DNA of 46,708 bases from JBKHYJ01 sp046565505 (lineage in GTDB: Bacteria > Acidobacteriota > Blastocatellia > UBA7656), in NCBI GenBank assembly GCA_046565505.1, contig JBKHYJ010000037.1, forward strand, positions 1 through 46,708, in the 5' to 3' direction. The position numbers were made by a program, and so were the translations under genes. The notes under the pieces are model-generated. The model saw only the letters and a list, made by a program, of their open reading frames with translations. It was not told the DNA's origin and made no database searches. Positions 39,389-46,708 of the stretch are shown here, piece by piece (within the stretch, counting starts at the first letter, position 1; the number at the start of each line of letters is the position of its first letter).

Positions 39389-40417
39389 TTATTCGCCGGC
39401 CGCCCCGCCCTCATCGTATGAAGCCGTCCAGCGGAACGCCGCGCAGCCGAGCGACACCCCGCCGCCGGACGCGCACAAAACTACCACGTCTCCCCGGCCG
39501 AGCTTGCGCCGGCGAGCCGCGTCGTCGAGAGCCATAGGGATGCAGGCGGAGCCCGTGTACCCCCACTTGTCCATGACCGTGTGCGTCTTCGACATCGGCA
39601 GCCCCAGCCTCCCCATGACGGCCCTGATCGTGCTGAGGTTGATTTGAGTGAATATGAACAGGCTCACGTCCGCCAGGCTCAGCCCGCACTTGTCGAGAGT
39701 CTCCGCGATCATCGACGGCCACCGCTCCAGGTTAAACTCGGCCGGAATTTTTTGAACGAAGCGGACCTTGTTGAGCCGGCCTTCTTCGACGACGCGCGCG
39801 TCTATCGGAGTCCTGGTCCCGCCCGCGTAGATGCCCATGCTGGCGTGGTAATCCCCATCGGCCGCCAGGCGAGAGGCCAGGTAGCCCGGCCCCTCCGCGC
39901 TCGCCTGCAAAACGACCGCGCCGGCGCCATCCGCGAACAGCGTGCAGGTCTTCTTGTCGCCCCAGTCGAGGTACTTGCTCATCGCGTATGCGCCTACGAT
40001 CAAAACATTTTGATACTGATCGTCGGCCAGGATGAACTTCGCCGCGGCGTCGAGCGCGGAAACGAAACTGGCGCAGGCGCAGTTCAGGTCGAAGGCCGCG
40101 GCCCGGCCCGCCGCCAGCCTGCTTTGAACCACGGACGCTGTGGCCGGAGAGATGTACTCCGGCGTGTCGGTGGCGACTATGATCAAGTCCAGCTCGCCCG
40201 GCGCGACCCGCGCGCGGCCCAGCGCGTCGCGCGCGGCGCAGACGGCGATGTCGGCCGTGCTCTCTTCGTCAGAGCAGACGTGCCGCTCATGTATCCCTAT
40301 GTTGCCGGCTACGAATGCGTCGATGTCTTCGCCGAACTTCCTGCTGAAGTACTCGTTTGTGAGGACCTTTTCGGGGACGTAGCGGCCCGTCCCGGCTATC
40401 CTGGCGAATCTATTCAT
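39389..40417 (-). CDS. KAS III (FabH)-like ketoacyl synthase
   Basis: A 342-aa thiolase-fold enzyme of the KAS III group. The nucleophile region DLNCACASFVSALDAAAKF places the active Cys at 115. The C-terminal GDVVVLCASGGGVSLGCAAF is typical. Classical FabH uses Cys-His-Asn; here the HQAN-like site reads TQIN (257-260) and the NTS site reads GYTGS (286-290), so His and Asn appear replaced by Thr257 and Tyr287. It may be a divergent acyltransferase or condensing enzyme and is unlikely to be the housekeeping FabH. It sits 12 bp after a small gene and 62 bp before a sensor-kinase gene, which suggests a product tied to signalling. Confidence 0.85.
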   Translation of the reverse strand: MNRFARIAGTGRYVPEKVLTNEYFSRKFGEDIDAFVAGNIGIHERHVCSDEESTADIAVCAARDALGRARVAPGELDLIIVATDTPEYISPATASVVQSRLAAGRAAAFDLNCACASFVSALDAAAKFILADDQYQNVLIVGAYAMSKYLDWGDKKTCTLFADGAGAVVLQASAEGPGYLASRLAADGDYHASMGIYAGGTRTPIDARVVEEGRLNKVRFVQKIPAEFNLERWPSMIAETLDKCGLSLADVSLFIFTQINLSTIRAVMGRLGLPMSKTHTVMDKWGYTGSACIPMALDDAARRRKLGRGDVVVLCASGGGVSLGCAAFRWTASYDEGGAAGE

Positions 40418-40429
40418 CCGGCCCGCCCT

Positions 40430-40870
40430 TCACCCTTCTTCCCTGGCCGCCTCACGCTGGGCGACGATATTTTTTATGCGCTCGCGCGTAGCGGCCAGCT
40501 TCTCCCTGGCCCCGGGCCGCCGCATCACGAGTTGTTCGAGGTTCTTCAGGTATTCGGGGGCGTTATATATCGAGCGAAGCTCTTCGATGAACGGCTCGAT
40601 CTTAGCGAACACGGCCATTTGCTCGCCGTTCGCGTCGTTGAACATTTGCTCGTCAATCGCGCCATTGTTGACGAACGACGCCGCCATGTCCCAGTAGGTC
40701 GTCACCATTCGGAAGTAGGCGCTGTCGGGTCCCAAAAAAACGGCGGTAACGTCTTGCGCGCTGTTCGGCATGAAAGTGATGAACCAGTCGCGCGCCTTTC
40801 GCATAGTCTCCTCGCGCCTGGCCTCGTATAACTTCAGTATCAGGTCCGCGCTCTCGTACTTCGCACTCAT
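40430..40870 (-). CDS. Conserved-looking protein of unknown function
   Basis: A 146-aa cytosolic protein; the start ATG at 40870 (MSAKYESADLIL) is set by GGGAGGAG a few bases ahead, so a longer upstream frame is rejected. It is mostly helical with aromatic-rich segments (RKARDWFITFMPNSAQDV, YFRMVTTYWDMAASFV) and an acidic-basic C-terminus. I do not recognise a named family with confidence. It is the first gene of the likely unit with the KAS III-like enzyme, kinase and regulator, so a role linked to that acyl product or its sensing is an inference from position. Confidence 0.75.
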   Translation of the reverse strand: MSAKYESADLILKLYEARREETMRKARDWFITFMPNSAQDVTAVFLGPDSAYFRMVTTYWDMAASFVNNGAIDEQMFNDANGEQMAVFAKIEPFIEELRSIYNAPEYLKNLEQLVMRRPGAREKLAATRERIKNIVAQREAAREEG

Positions 40871-40991
40871 CGTTTCTCCTCCCTTTATTAAACGTCCTTC
40901 GTAAAGACGGGCTATCAATATATTGTTCACACCACCGGAGCAGTTTACAAATGAATAAAGGGCGGCCCCGGTCTCACGCGGGGCCGGCGAT

Positions 40992-41651
40992 TCATTCAAA
41001 CTGCTTCTTGAAATCGAGGAATTGCTGCTTAAGCTCGGCCAACTCGTGGCTCAGGGCCTCGACCGCCCCTTCGAGCCGGGCGATCCTCTCGTTCTCGGCC
41101 TGCACTTCGAGCGCGGCCGCCTCGCGCCGTGGCGGCGGCTCATGCTCTTCGACCTGAACTTCGCCCGAAAGCAGGTGCGCGTAACGCGCCTCCTTCATGC
41201 CGGCCTGCCGCGGCAGACGCGCGACGAGCGGTCGGGGCTGCGCCGTCATCAGCGCCTGGAGCGTCAGCTCGACTTCCGATAGCTCCTGGAATTCGTACAG
41301 GCGGCCCGTGCGGCCCCTTATCTCGCCGGCGGTCTGCGGCCCGCGCAGCATCAGCACGCACAGCACGGCCGCTTCCTGCGCGGCCAGGCTCAACGCCCCC
41401 GTCAGGCGGTGCTCGTACTTCGGCACGCGGCCCGACCCCGTCACCATCCACACGAGCTGCTTTTCGCGCAGTGATTCGATGGCGCGCACAACGGTCTTTT
41501 CGTCGAACGAGACGACGGGGTCGCGGTTAGATATTTGATTGCATGCGTTCGTGAGCGCGTTGAGCGTCAGCGGGTAATACTCGGGGGTAGTCACCTCTTT
41601 TTCCATCAGCGAGCCGAGCACCCTCACTTCCACGGGGTTCAGTGTCTCCAT
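40992..41651 (-). CDS. YceH family protein (DUF480)
   Basis: A 219-aa protein starting METLNPVEVRVLGSLMEKE, the hallmark beginning of YceH/DUF480, close to the family's usual length of about 215. It has two winged-helix-like domains: TTPEYYPLTLNALTNACNQ and SNRDPVV in the first, and RGPQTAGEIRGRTGRLYEF in the second. The C-terminal tail (about 175-219) is a predicted coiled coil. The fold suggests DNA binding, but no function is established. The start at 41651 is chosen over an upstream frame without family similarity; AAAAGGA lies about 12 bases ahead. It is 121 bp before the next gene and may not belong to that unit. Confidence 0.92.
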   Translation of the reverse strand: METLNPVEVRVLGSLMEKEVTTPEYYPLTLNALTNACNQISNRDPVVSFDEKTVVRAIESLREKQLVWMVTGSGRVPKYEHRLTGALSLAAQEAAVLCVLMLRGPQTAGEIRGRTGRLYEFQELSEVELTLQALMTAQPRPLVARLPRQAGMKEARYAHLLSGEVQVEEHEPPPRREAAALEVQAENERIARLEGAVEALSHELAELKQQFLDFKKQFE

Positions 41652-41967
41652 AGTCAGTGGTTCCTTTTCATCGAATTCAGCCTTACGGGATTCGGCCTCA
41701 CAGAATCCAACCGCCGGGCGATGGCCTCCCATCACAGATTCGAGTTTATCGGATGACGCGCCGCATTTTAAGCTAATCCCGTGCGCGCGCCCGTCCCGAA
41801 TTTTGAATGATTCATCACCGGATTCGGCTTCTTCATCCCAGAGCCCTTCACGTTTCCCTGCCCCCGGGTCTATTATTCATGATAAATCGAGAAGTCGGTC
41901 GCCGGATCAGTCGAAAACTCTTTGACGATTTCGACTCTCTTTCATCCGCTCAGACAGGAGGTGCCGT
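41652..41967. other. Divergent intergenic region
   Basis: 316 bp between the divergent YceH and aspartic-protease genes. I see no coding frame here. It should hold the promoters of both genes; only one candidate box pair is visible for the plus-strand operon. Confidence 0.5.
41847..41876 (+). promoter_or_regulatory. Candidate promoter of the protease/LytS/LytTR operon
   Basis: TTCACG at 41847-41852, 18-base spacer, TATTAT at 41871-41876, about 90 bases ahead of the start at 41968. A weak to moderate match in the right place. Confidence 0.3.
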
Positions 41968-43665
41968 ATGAAGGCCGAAGGCATAAATAACGCTTGCCGG
42001 GAGGTCGGGCGGCGGGGCCGAGGCTCCGAGGCGGGTCGTTATCACTGCGCTTCATCAGCGCCGCATGGCCCCCGTCACCTTTTAGCCATGCTGCTGCTCG
42101 TCGCGCTCGCCGCGACGGCGGTGGCGGCGCCGGTTAAACCCACGACACCTGAAGCTCAGGGCGTGAAAGCGTCGAATAACAAAATCTTTCGCGAGGCCGC
42201 GAAGGCGATACGCGCCGGCAGGTACAAAGACGCCATCAGCCTTTACCGCCAGGTCCTCGACGCCGATAAGAATAATGTTCAGGCCCACGCGGGCGCGGCG
42301 CTCGCGCACATGAAGAATCGGGACTACCGGCTCTGTTTTGAAGAGGCCGGCGAAGCGTTAAGGTCTGACCCGAACAGCGCCCGCGCGCATGCGCTGGCGG
42401 GCCTCGCGCTCCTGCGCTCGGGCCACATAGATCATGCCGTGAAAGAGGTCAACGAAGCCTTCAGGCTCAACCTGAAAGAGCCGATGGCCTACTGGGCGGC
42501 GGCGGAGATAGATTATTACGAGGGCCGCCCGGATAACGCGCGCGTCAAATCGTACCGCGCGCACCTGCTCGACCAGAGCGAGCCCGACTACCTGATTACG
42601 TTCGCTCGCGCCTCGTCCCAGATGGAGATGTTCAAGGAGGCCGCCGACGCTTACGAGGCTTTCCTGCGGGTCGCGCCCGAGAATGATAAAGATCGCCGCG
42701 ACGGCATAAAAGGGTTGATCCAGTTCTACCGCCAACTGGGCGGCGTTGACGTGCACCAGGTCGGCGGGGCGGCCGCGGCCGAAGTCCCTTTCCGTCTCGG
42801 GACAGACCGGCGGCCTTACATAAACGTTAAGGTGAACGGCCGCGACGCGCTGTTCGTCATAGACACGGGGTCCGGCTTCACCGTCATCTCCAAGGACGCC
42901 GCCAGGCGGCTGGGCGTGTCCGAGCTCGCCCAAGGCGGCAAGTCGCAGGCGTTCGGGGGGGACGGGAAATTCCTGATCGTTTATGGGTTGATTAAGTCTC
43001 TTGACCTGGGCGAGGCCAGGGTCAAGTCAGTGCCCTGCTACATACAGAACCTTCATCACGCCGACGACGCCCCGCCCGGCGAGCGGGCCGACGGCTACAT
43101 AGGCTTGTCCATCCTGACGCATTTTCTGACTCAGCTCGATTACAAAGAAAACGTCATGCGCCTTGACCGCAACGCGGCGGCCGCGGGGTCGGCGGTCGCG
43201 GCCCTGCCGGAGGCGACGGTCGTCCCTTTCCGCAGGACGCAGAACGGCCTCATCAGCATAGAGACGGAATTCAACGGCGACCACCGCGTCAACACCATAC
43301 TGGACTCCGGGGCGAGTTCCACAGTGATTTCCTCGGCAGCCGTCGAGCGGTTCAACCTGCGCGACCACATAGTCAAGGGGCAGACCGTGCAGGTGTTCGG
43401 GGCGGCGGGCGTGGCTAACGACGTAGAATTACTATTCCTGCCGCAGTGCCGCGTGGCGGACATCCACCGGAGCAATGTGCGAGCGCTGGTGCTAGACTTC
43501 GGCGCGATCAACGAGACTTCGGGCTTCGAGCAGAGCGGCATACTCGGCGGGGATTTCCTGCGCCACTTCCGCGTCACTATAGACTTCACGCGGGCGCTGC
43601 TCGCCTTCCAGCCCAATGCCGGGGGTGGCTCGAAGGGCGCGCCGCCGCCTGATTCCAGCAACTGA
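41968..43665 (+). CDS. TPR protein with two retropepsin-like aspartic-protease domains
   Basis: A 565-aa exported protein. AGGAGGTG at 41955-41962 fixes the start. The N-terminal region has a late hydrophobic signal (LLAMLLLVALAATAVAAP, about 38-55). TPR repeats fill about 65-250 (AIRAGRYKDAISLYRQVLD, ALAGLALLRSGHIDHAVKEV). Two retropepsin-type domains follow: the first with FVIDTGSGFTVIS, catalytic D299; the second with ILDSGASSTVIS, D446, each with a later hydrophobic-GG flap end (IGLSIL, GILGGDFL). The pair in one chain could form a pseudo-dimeric active site like a pepsin. It heads an operon with a LytS-like kinase and LytTR regulator; a role in envelope proteolysis linked to that signalling is inferred. 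Confidence 0.88.
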   Translation: MKAEGINNACREVGRRGRGSEAGRYHCASSAPHGPRHLLAMLLLVALAATAVAAPVKPTTPEAQGVKASNNKIFREAAKAIRAGRYKDAISLYRQVLDADKNNVQAHAGAALAHMKNRDYRLCFEEAGEALRSDPNSARAHALAGLALLRSGHIDHAVKEVNEAFRLNLKEPMAYWAAAEIDYYEGRPDNARVKSYRAHLLDQSEPDYLITFARASSQMEMFKEAADAYEAFLRVAPENDKDRRDGIKGLIQFYRQLGGVDVHQVGGAAAAEVPFRLGTDRRPYINVKVNGRDALFVIDTGSGFTVISKDAARRLGVSELAQGGKSQAFGGDGKFLIVYGLIKSLDLGEARVKSVPCYIQNLHHADDAPPGERADGYIGLSILTHFLTQLDYKENVMRLDRNAAAAGSAVAALPEATVVPFRRTQNGLISIETEFNGDHRVNTILDSGASSTVISSAAVERFNLRDHIVKGQTVQVFGAAGVANDVELLFLPQCRVADIHRSNVRALVLDFGAINETSGFEQSGILGGDFLRHFRVTIDFTRALLAFQPNAGGGSKGAPPPDSSN

Positions 43666-43688
43666 CGGATGAGTATAGAAGAAGGCTG

Positions 43689-44846
43689 ATGGCTCGACCC
43701 TACCCCGATAACAGACCCGTATGGCAGCGGCGCGGCGTCGGATGGCTCATCATCCTCGGGGTGTGGACGGCGGTCGGGCTGTTTATGACGAGCCAGGATT
43801 ACTTGCGCCACTCGCGCAACAACCGCCCCGTGGACCTGTTCAAATTGCTCTTCCTGATGGAGCTGCCATTCGCCTACCTCTGGGCTCTGCTGACGCCCGT
43901 GCTCGTCTGGTTCGCGCGCCGGTTCCGCATAGAGCGAGGGCGGGCGCTCCGAAATTCTTTGATACATGTGTTCGCCAGCCTGTCGCTGTCCGTGACGACG
44001 ATGGTGGGAATCACCACGGTCTCAAACTACCTGTTCGTCGAGCCCGAGGCCAGGCACTTCTCGCTCGCGGGGCTGCTGTTTTCTATCTACAGCTATTTCG
44101 ACTATTACATTCTGATCTACTGGCTGATTCTGATGGTCACGCATGCGTTCGACTATTACGGCCGCTACAGGGAAGGAGAGTTGCGCGCGTCACAGCTTCG
44201 GGCGCAGTTGGCGCAGGCGGAGTTGCAGGCGCTTAAGATGCAGCTTCACCCTCACTTCCTGTTCAACACGCTGCACTCGATCTCCGCGCTACAGTTGAAA
44301 GACATCGGGGCGGCGAACCGTATGATCGCGCGGCTCGGGGATTTCCTGCGCCTGACGCTGGACAATTCGGGCGCGCAGGAAGTGTCTCTGCAAAAGGAGC
44401 TGGAATTTCTGAAATGCTACCTTGAGATAGAGCGCATACGATTTCAAGACCGCCTCAGCGTTAACATGGAGGTCGAGCCGCAAACACTGGACGCGCGGGT
44501 CCCGAACCTGATCCTCCAGCCCATCGTCGAGAACGCGATCAAGCACGGGATATCGCCGCGGGCCGCGCCCGGCCGCATAGACATTCGCGTGAGGCGAGAG
44601 AACGGCCTGCTGCGCTTACAGGTCGAGGACAACGGGCGGGGCATAGGCGGCAACGGGAGGGGCGCTAACATAATCAAAGAGGGAGTGGGCCTGTCCAACA
44701 CTCGCGCGAGGCTGGAACAGCTATACGGCGCGGGCTACCGCTTCGACCTCCAGAACGTATCGGAAGGGGGGCTCAGGGTGACGCTCGACATACCGCTGAA
44801 GCCCGAAGGCCCCGCAGCCGCGTGCACGAACGGGGGCCGCAAATGA
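43689..44846 (+). CDS. LytS/YehU-type sensor histidine kinase
   Basis: A 385-aa membrane kinase. Four hydrophobic helices fill about residues 15-155 (GWLIILGVWTAVGLFM, FKLLFLMELPFAYLWALL, HVFASLSLSVTTMVGI, YYILIYWLILMVTHAF). A short coiled linker leads to the His-kinase domain with QLHPHFLFNTLHS, where the conserved His is 189. The HATPase part has PIVENAIKHG and DNGRGIGG. It has no large periplasmic sensor, so the signal likely acts on the membrane part. It lies 23 bp after the protease gene and 4 bp before the regulator gene, giving a clear operon and a cognate pair. Confidence 0.93.
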   Translation: MARPYPDNRPVWQRRGVGWLIILGVWTAVGLFMTSQDYLRHSRNNRPVDLFKLLFLMELPFAYLWALLTPVLVWFARRFRIERGRALRNSLIHVFASLSLSVTTMVGITTVSNYLFVEPEARHFSLAGLLFSIYSYFDYYILIYWLILMVTHAFDYYGRYREGELRASQLRAQLAQAELQALKMQLHPHFLFNTLHSISALQLKDIGAANRMIARLGDFLRLTLDNSGAQEVSLQKELEFLKCYLEIERIRFQDRLSVNMEVEPQTLDARVPNLILQPIVENAIKHGISPRAAPGRIDIRVRRENGLLRLQVEDNGRGIGGNGRGANIIKEGVGLSNTRARLEQLYGAGYRFDLQNVSEGGLRVTLDIPLKPEGPAAACTNGGRK

Positions 44847-44850
44847 GGGG

Positions 44851-45615
44851 GTGTCTTTGATCCGCGCCTTAATAGTAGACGACGAGCCGCTCGCGCGCGA
44901 GATAGTCCGCGAGATGCTCCGCCGCGACCCCGGGGTGGAAGTCGTCGGGGAGGCCGCCGACGGCATCGAGGCGGTCGCGGCGATTGAAGAGCTTGAGCCG
45001 GACGTGGTCTTCCTCGACGTGCAGATGCCCGAGATGGATGGGTTCGCGGTGCTTGAGGCCGTGAGCCGGGACCGCCTCCCCGCGGTGATCTTCGTGACGG
45101 CTTACGATCAATACGCCGTGCGCGCCTTCGAGGTGCATGCGTTCGACTACATCTTGAAGCCATTCGATTGGGAGCGGTTTGAAGACGCGCTCGGGCGCGC
45201 GAAGGCGCAAATCAGGCGGGACGATGGGTTGGGCCAGAAGCTCGACGCCCTGCTGCGGGAGATGAAAAAAAGGCCGGGCTACGTGGAGCGGCTAATAATC
45301 AAAACGAACGGGCGCGTGATCTTTTTGCGGGCCGAAGATATAGACTGGATCGAGGCCGAAGGCAATTACGTGCGGCTTCACGTCGGCAAAGATTCCTACC
45401 TCCAGCGCGAAACGATAAGCGGCCTTGAGGCGAGGCTCGATGGCAGAGAGTTCCCCAGGATTCATCGCTCGACGATAGTCAATATAGACCGCGTTCAAGA
45501 GTTGCGCCCCTGGTTTCAAGGTGACTACTGCGTCATCCTGCGCGATGGCACGCAGCTGCCGCTCAGCCGGAACTATTGGGAGAAGCTCAAACAACTTTTA
45601 GGGAGGCGCGCGTAG
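44851..45615 (+). CDS. LytTR-family response regulator
   Basis: A 254-aa regulator. The receiver domain at 1-120 has acidic DDE at 10-12, phosphorylated Asp56 (VFLDVQMPEMDGF), and KPF near 107. A charged linker leads to a LytTR DNA-binding domain (about 145-250: IDWIEAEGNYVRLHV, RIHRSTIVNIDRVQEL, LPLSRNYWEKLK). It starts four bases after the kinase stop. GTG 44851 is listed, but TTG 44857 is as likely because GAGGGGG at 44845-44851 would then have normal spacing. It should respond to the LytS-like kinase; target promoters are not visible here. Confidence 0.93.
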   Translation: MSLIRALIVDDEPLAREIVREMLRRDPGVEVVGEAADGIEAVAAIEELEPDVVFLDVQMPEMDGFAVLEAVSRDRLPAVIFVTAYDQYAVRAFEVHAFDYILKPFDWERFEDALGRAKAQIRRDDGLGQKLDALLREMKKRPGYVERLIIKTNGRVIFLRAEDIDWIEAEGNYVRLHVGKDSYLQRETISGLEARLDGREFPRIHRSTIVNIDRVQELRPWFQGDYCVILRDGTQLPLSRNYWEKLKQLLGRRA

Positions 45616-45740
45616 AGGCCCCAGGGCCGCCCGTCGTCACGTAAACTTAACCCCCCGTCACAAAATCCCGAGCCTTCATCACAAAATCATTCCGGCGTCC
45701 CGTCACATTCCATACAATCCCACGTCCGAGGGGCGCAACT

Positions 45741-46643
45741 ATGAAAAGAAAATTTCTGCTCTCCATGACCATGCTCGCGCTGTGTGCGGGCGCCGCCGCG
45801 CGTCAAGACAGGCGCGCGGCGCTGCGGTCGCTGGTCGCCGCCGAGCGCGAGTTTTGCAAGGCGGCTGTCGCGAGGGGGATTCGCGATGCCTTCATCGCGA
45901 ACCTCGCCGATGACTCCACCTTGTTCCGCCCGCATGCGGTGGCGGGCAAGCAGTGGATGACGGCGCAGCCCGCGCGCCCCGGCCTGCTCACGTGGGAGCC
46001 CATATTCGCGGACGTGTCGCGCGCGGGTGATCTGGGTTATACGACGGGCCCCTGGGAGTTCAGGCTTAACGGCCCCGGCGATAAAGAGGTCGCGCATGGC
46101 AATTACGTCACGATATGGAAGAAGCAAGCTGACGCCGCCTGGAAAGCCGTAGTCGATTTCGGGATAAGCAACCCGCCGCCAGCCCGTAAACCTGCCGGAC
46201 TCTACACTCCCGCTACGCCGCCCGAGTATGCGGGAAAGAGCGATAGGGTTGATGCCGAGTCCGAGCGGGCCGCCCTCATCGGCGTGGACCGCGACTTCTC
46301 GAAATTGTCCGCCGCCGTCGGCGCGGTCAGCGCTTACGATTCCTTCCTGTCGGACGAGGCCAGGGTTTATCGCGACAAGACGTTTCCGACGGTCGGCAAG
46401 AAGGCGGCGCGCGCGGCGCTATTAGCGCCAAGCGGAATACTGACCTGGCGGCCGGCGAAGGCCGACGTGTCGGTGACTGGAGACCTCGGCTACACGTTAG
46501 GCACGGCCGAGCTAAGGCGCGAAGCGTCGGGCGTAATCGAGTACAGCAACTACGTGAGAATTTGGAAGAAGCAGGCGGGCGCGTGGGAGGTCGTGGTCGA
46601 TGTTATGAATCCGGCCCCGCCCCCGGCGCAGGGCTCGCGTTAG
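45741..46643 (+). CDS. Secreted protein with two DUF4440/NTF2-like domains
   Basis: A 300-aa protein with a Sec signal peptide (MKRKFLLSMTMLALCAGAAA, cleavage near 20). Two copies of an NTF2-like fold follow: about 24-150 and 172-292. Shared landmarks are L(L/I)TW.P..ADVS..GDLGYT.G and NYV.IWKKQA..W..VVD, in the same order in both. DUF4440-type domains form small alpha/beta barrels that may bind ligands or act as enzymes; the function here is unknown. GAGGGG lies about 8 bases before the ATG. It is separate from the regulator gene by 125 bp without a clear terminator. Confidence 0.85.
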   Translation: MKRKFLLSMTMLALCAGAAARQDRRAALRSLVAAEREFCKAAVARGIRDAFIANLADDSTLFRPHAVAGKQWMTAQPARPGLLTWEPIFADVSRAGDLGYTTGPWEFRLNGPGDKEVAHGNYVTIWKKQADAAWKAVVDFGISNPPPARKPAGLYTPATPPEYAGKSDRVDAESERAALIGVDRDFSKLSAAVGAVSAYDSFLSDEARVYRDKTFPTVGKKAARAALLAPSGILTWRPAKADVSVTGDLGYTLGTAELRREASGVIEYSNYVRIWKKQAGAWEVVVDVMNPAPPPAQGSR

Positions 46644-46708
46644 GCGAAGGGCCGCCGGGGCGTCGCGCGCCGGGCAGCCGCGCGGCAGAGACCCGTAGGC
46701 GTGGCAGA

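Noticed and set aside
39581..40831. Long plus-strand open frame (416 codons) opposite the KAS III-like gene
   Set aside because: Composition typical of antisense frames; the minus-strand gene has clear motifs.

Overview
The window looks like a chromosomal segment of a high-G+C member of the Acidobacteriota, probably of the Blastocatellia type. The grounds are a tandem array of MacB/FtsX-like 'duplicated orphan permeases' without an ATPase gene, a very large TonB-dependent receptor with an N-terminal carboxypeptidase-regulatory-like domain, DUF2911, BON and DUF4440-type secreted proteins, and a sigma-54 response regulator. This is inference from gene content; no rRNA or tRNA gene is present to fix the taxonomy.

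Layout. 1-10134: four tandem ADOP-type permease genes (the first cut by the window edge), separated by short spacers bounded by ATCCAAA-type heptamer repeats; the second spacer is an inverted copy of the first. 10261-11165: a DUF2911 secreted protein and a doubtful small membrane ORF. 11568-17102: a chaperone-like operon of DUF2760, an Hsp70-type ATPase, and a second Hsp70-type ATPase fused to a DUF3731-like tail. 17101-18600: an AT-richer island with a transposase relic, a candidate small RNA with a strong terminator, a tiny secreted Cys-rich protein, and the first half of a two-part protein of unknown function. 18600-22008: a small ORF, then an XPB-type helicase and a Bax1/DUF790 nuclease, the archaeal-type repair pair. 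22245-27581: a giant alpha-2-macroglobulin-like protein with unusual inserted modules. 27671-29271: a BON lipoprotein and a secreted tandem-repeat protein. 29356-31767 (minus): an alpha/beta hydrolase and an acyl-CoA synthetase. 31845-41651 (minus): a TonB-dependent receptor; the unit hypothetical protein / KAS III-like enzyme / sensor kinase / sigma-54 regulator; and a YceH (DUF480) protein. 41968-46643 (plus): a TPR plus double aspartic-protease protein, a LytS-like kinase and a LytTR regulator in one operon, then a two-domain DUF4440-like secreted protein.

How they fit together. Two compact sensory units lie close together: a GAF/PAS histidine kinase plus NtrC-like regulator linked to a KAS III-like enzyme and possibly acting on the adjacent TonB receptor gene, and a protease/LytS/LytTR operon. 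The rest is mainly envelope proteins (permeases, A2M, BON, receptor) plus two conserved intracellular modules (Hsp70 pair, XPB-Bax1). The most unusual signals are the inverted spacer, the captured modules in the A2M protein, the candidate small RNA beside a 5'-overlapping secreted peptide gene, the bacterial XPB-Bax1 pair, and the KAS III-like enzyme that seems to lack two of its three catalytic residues.
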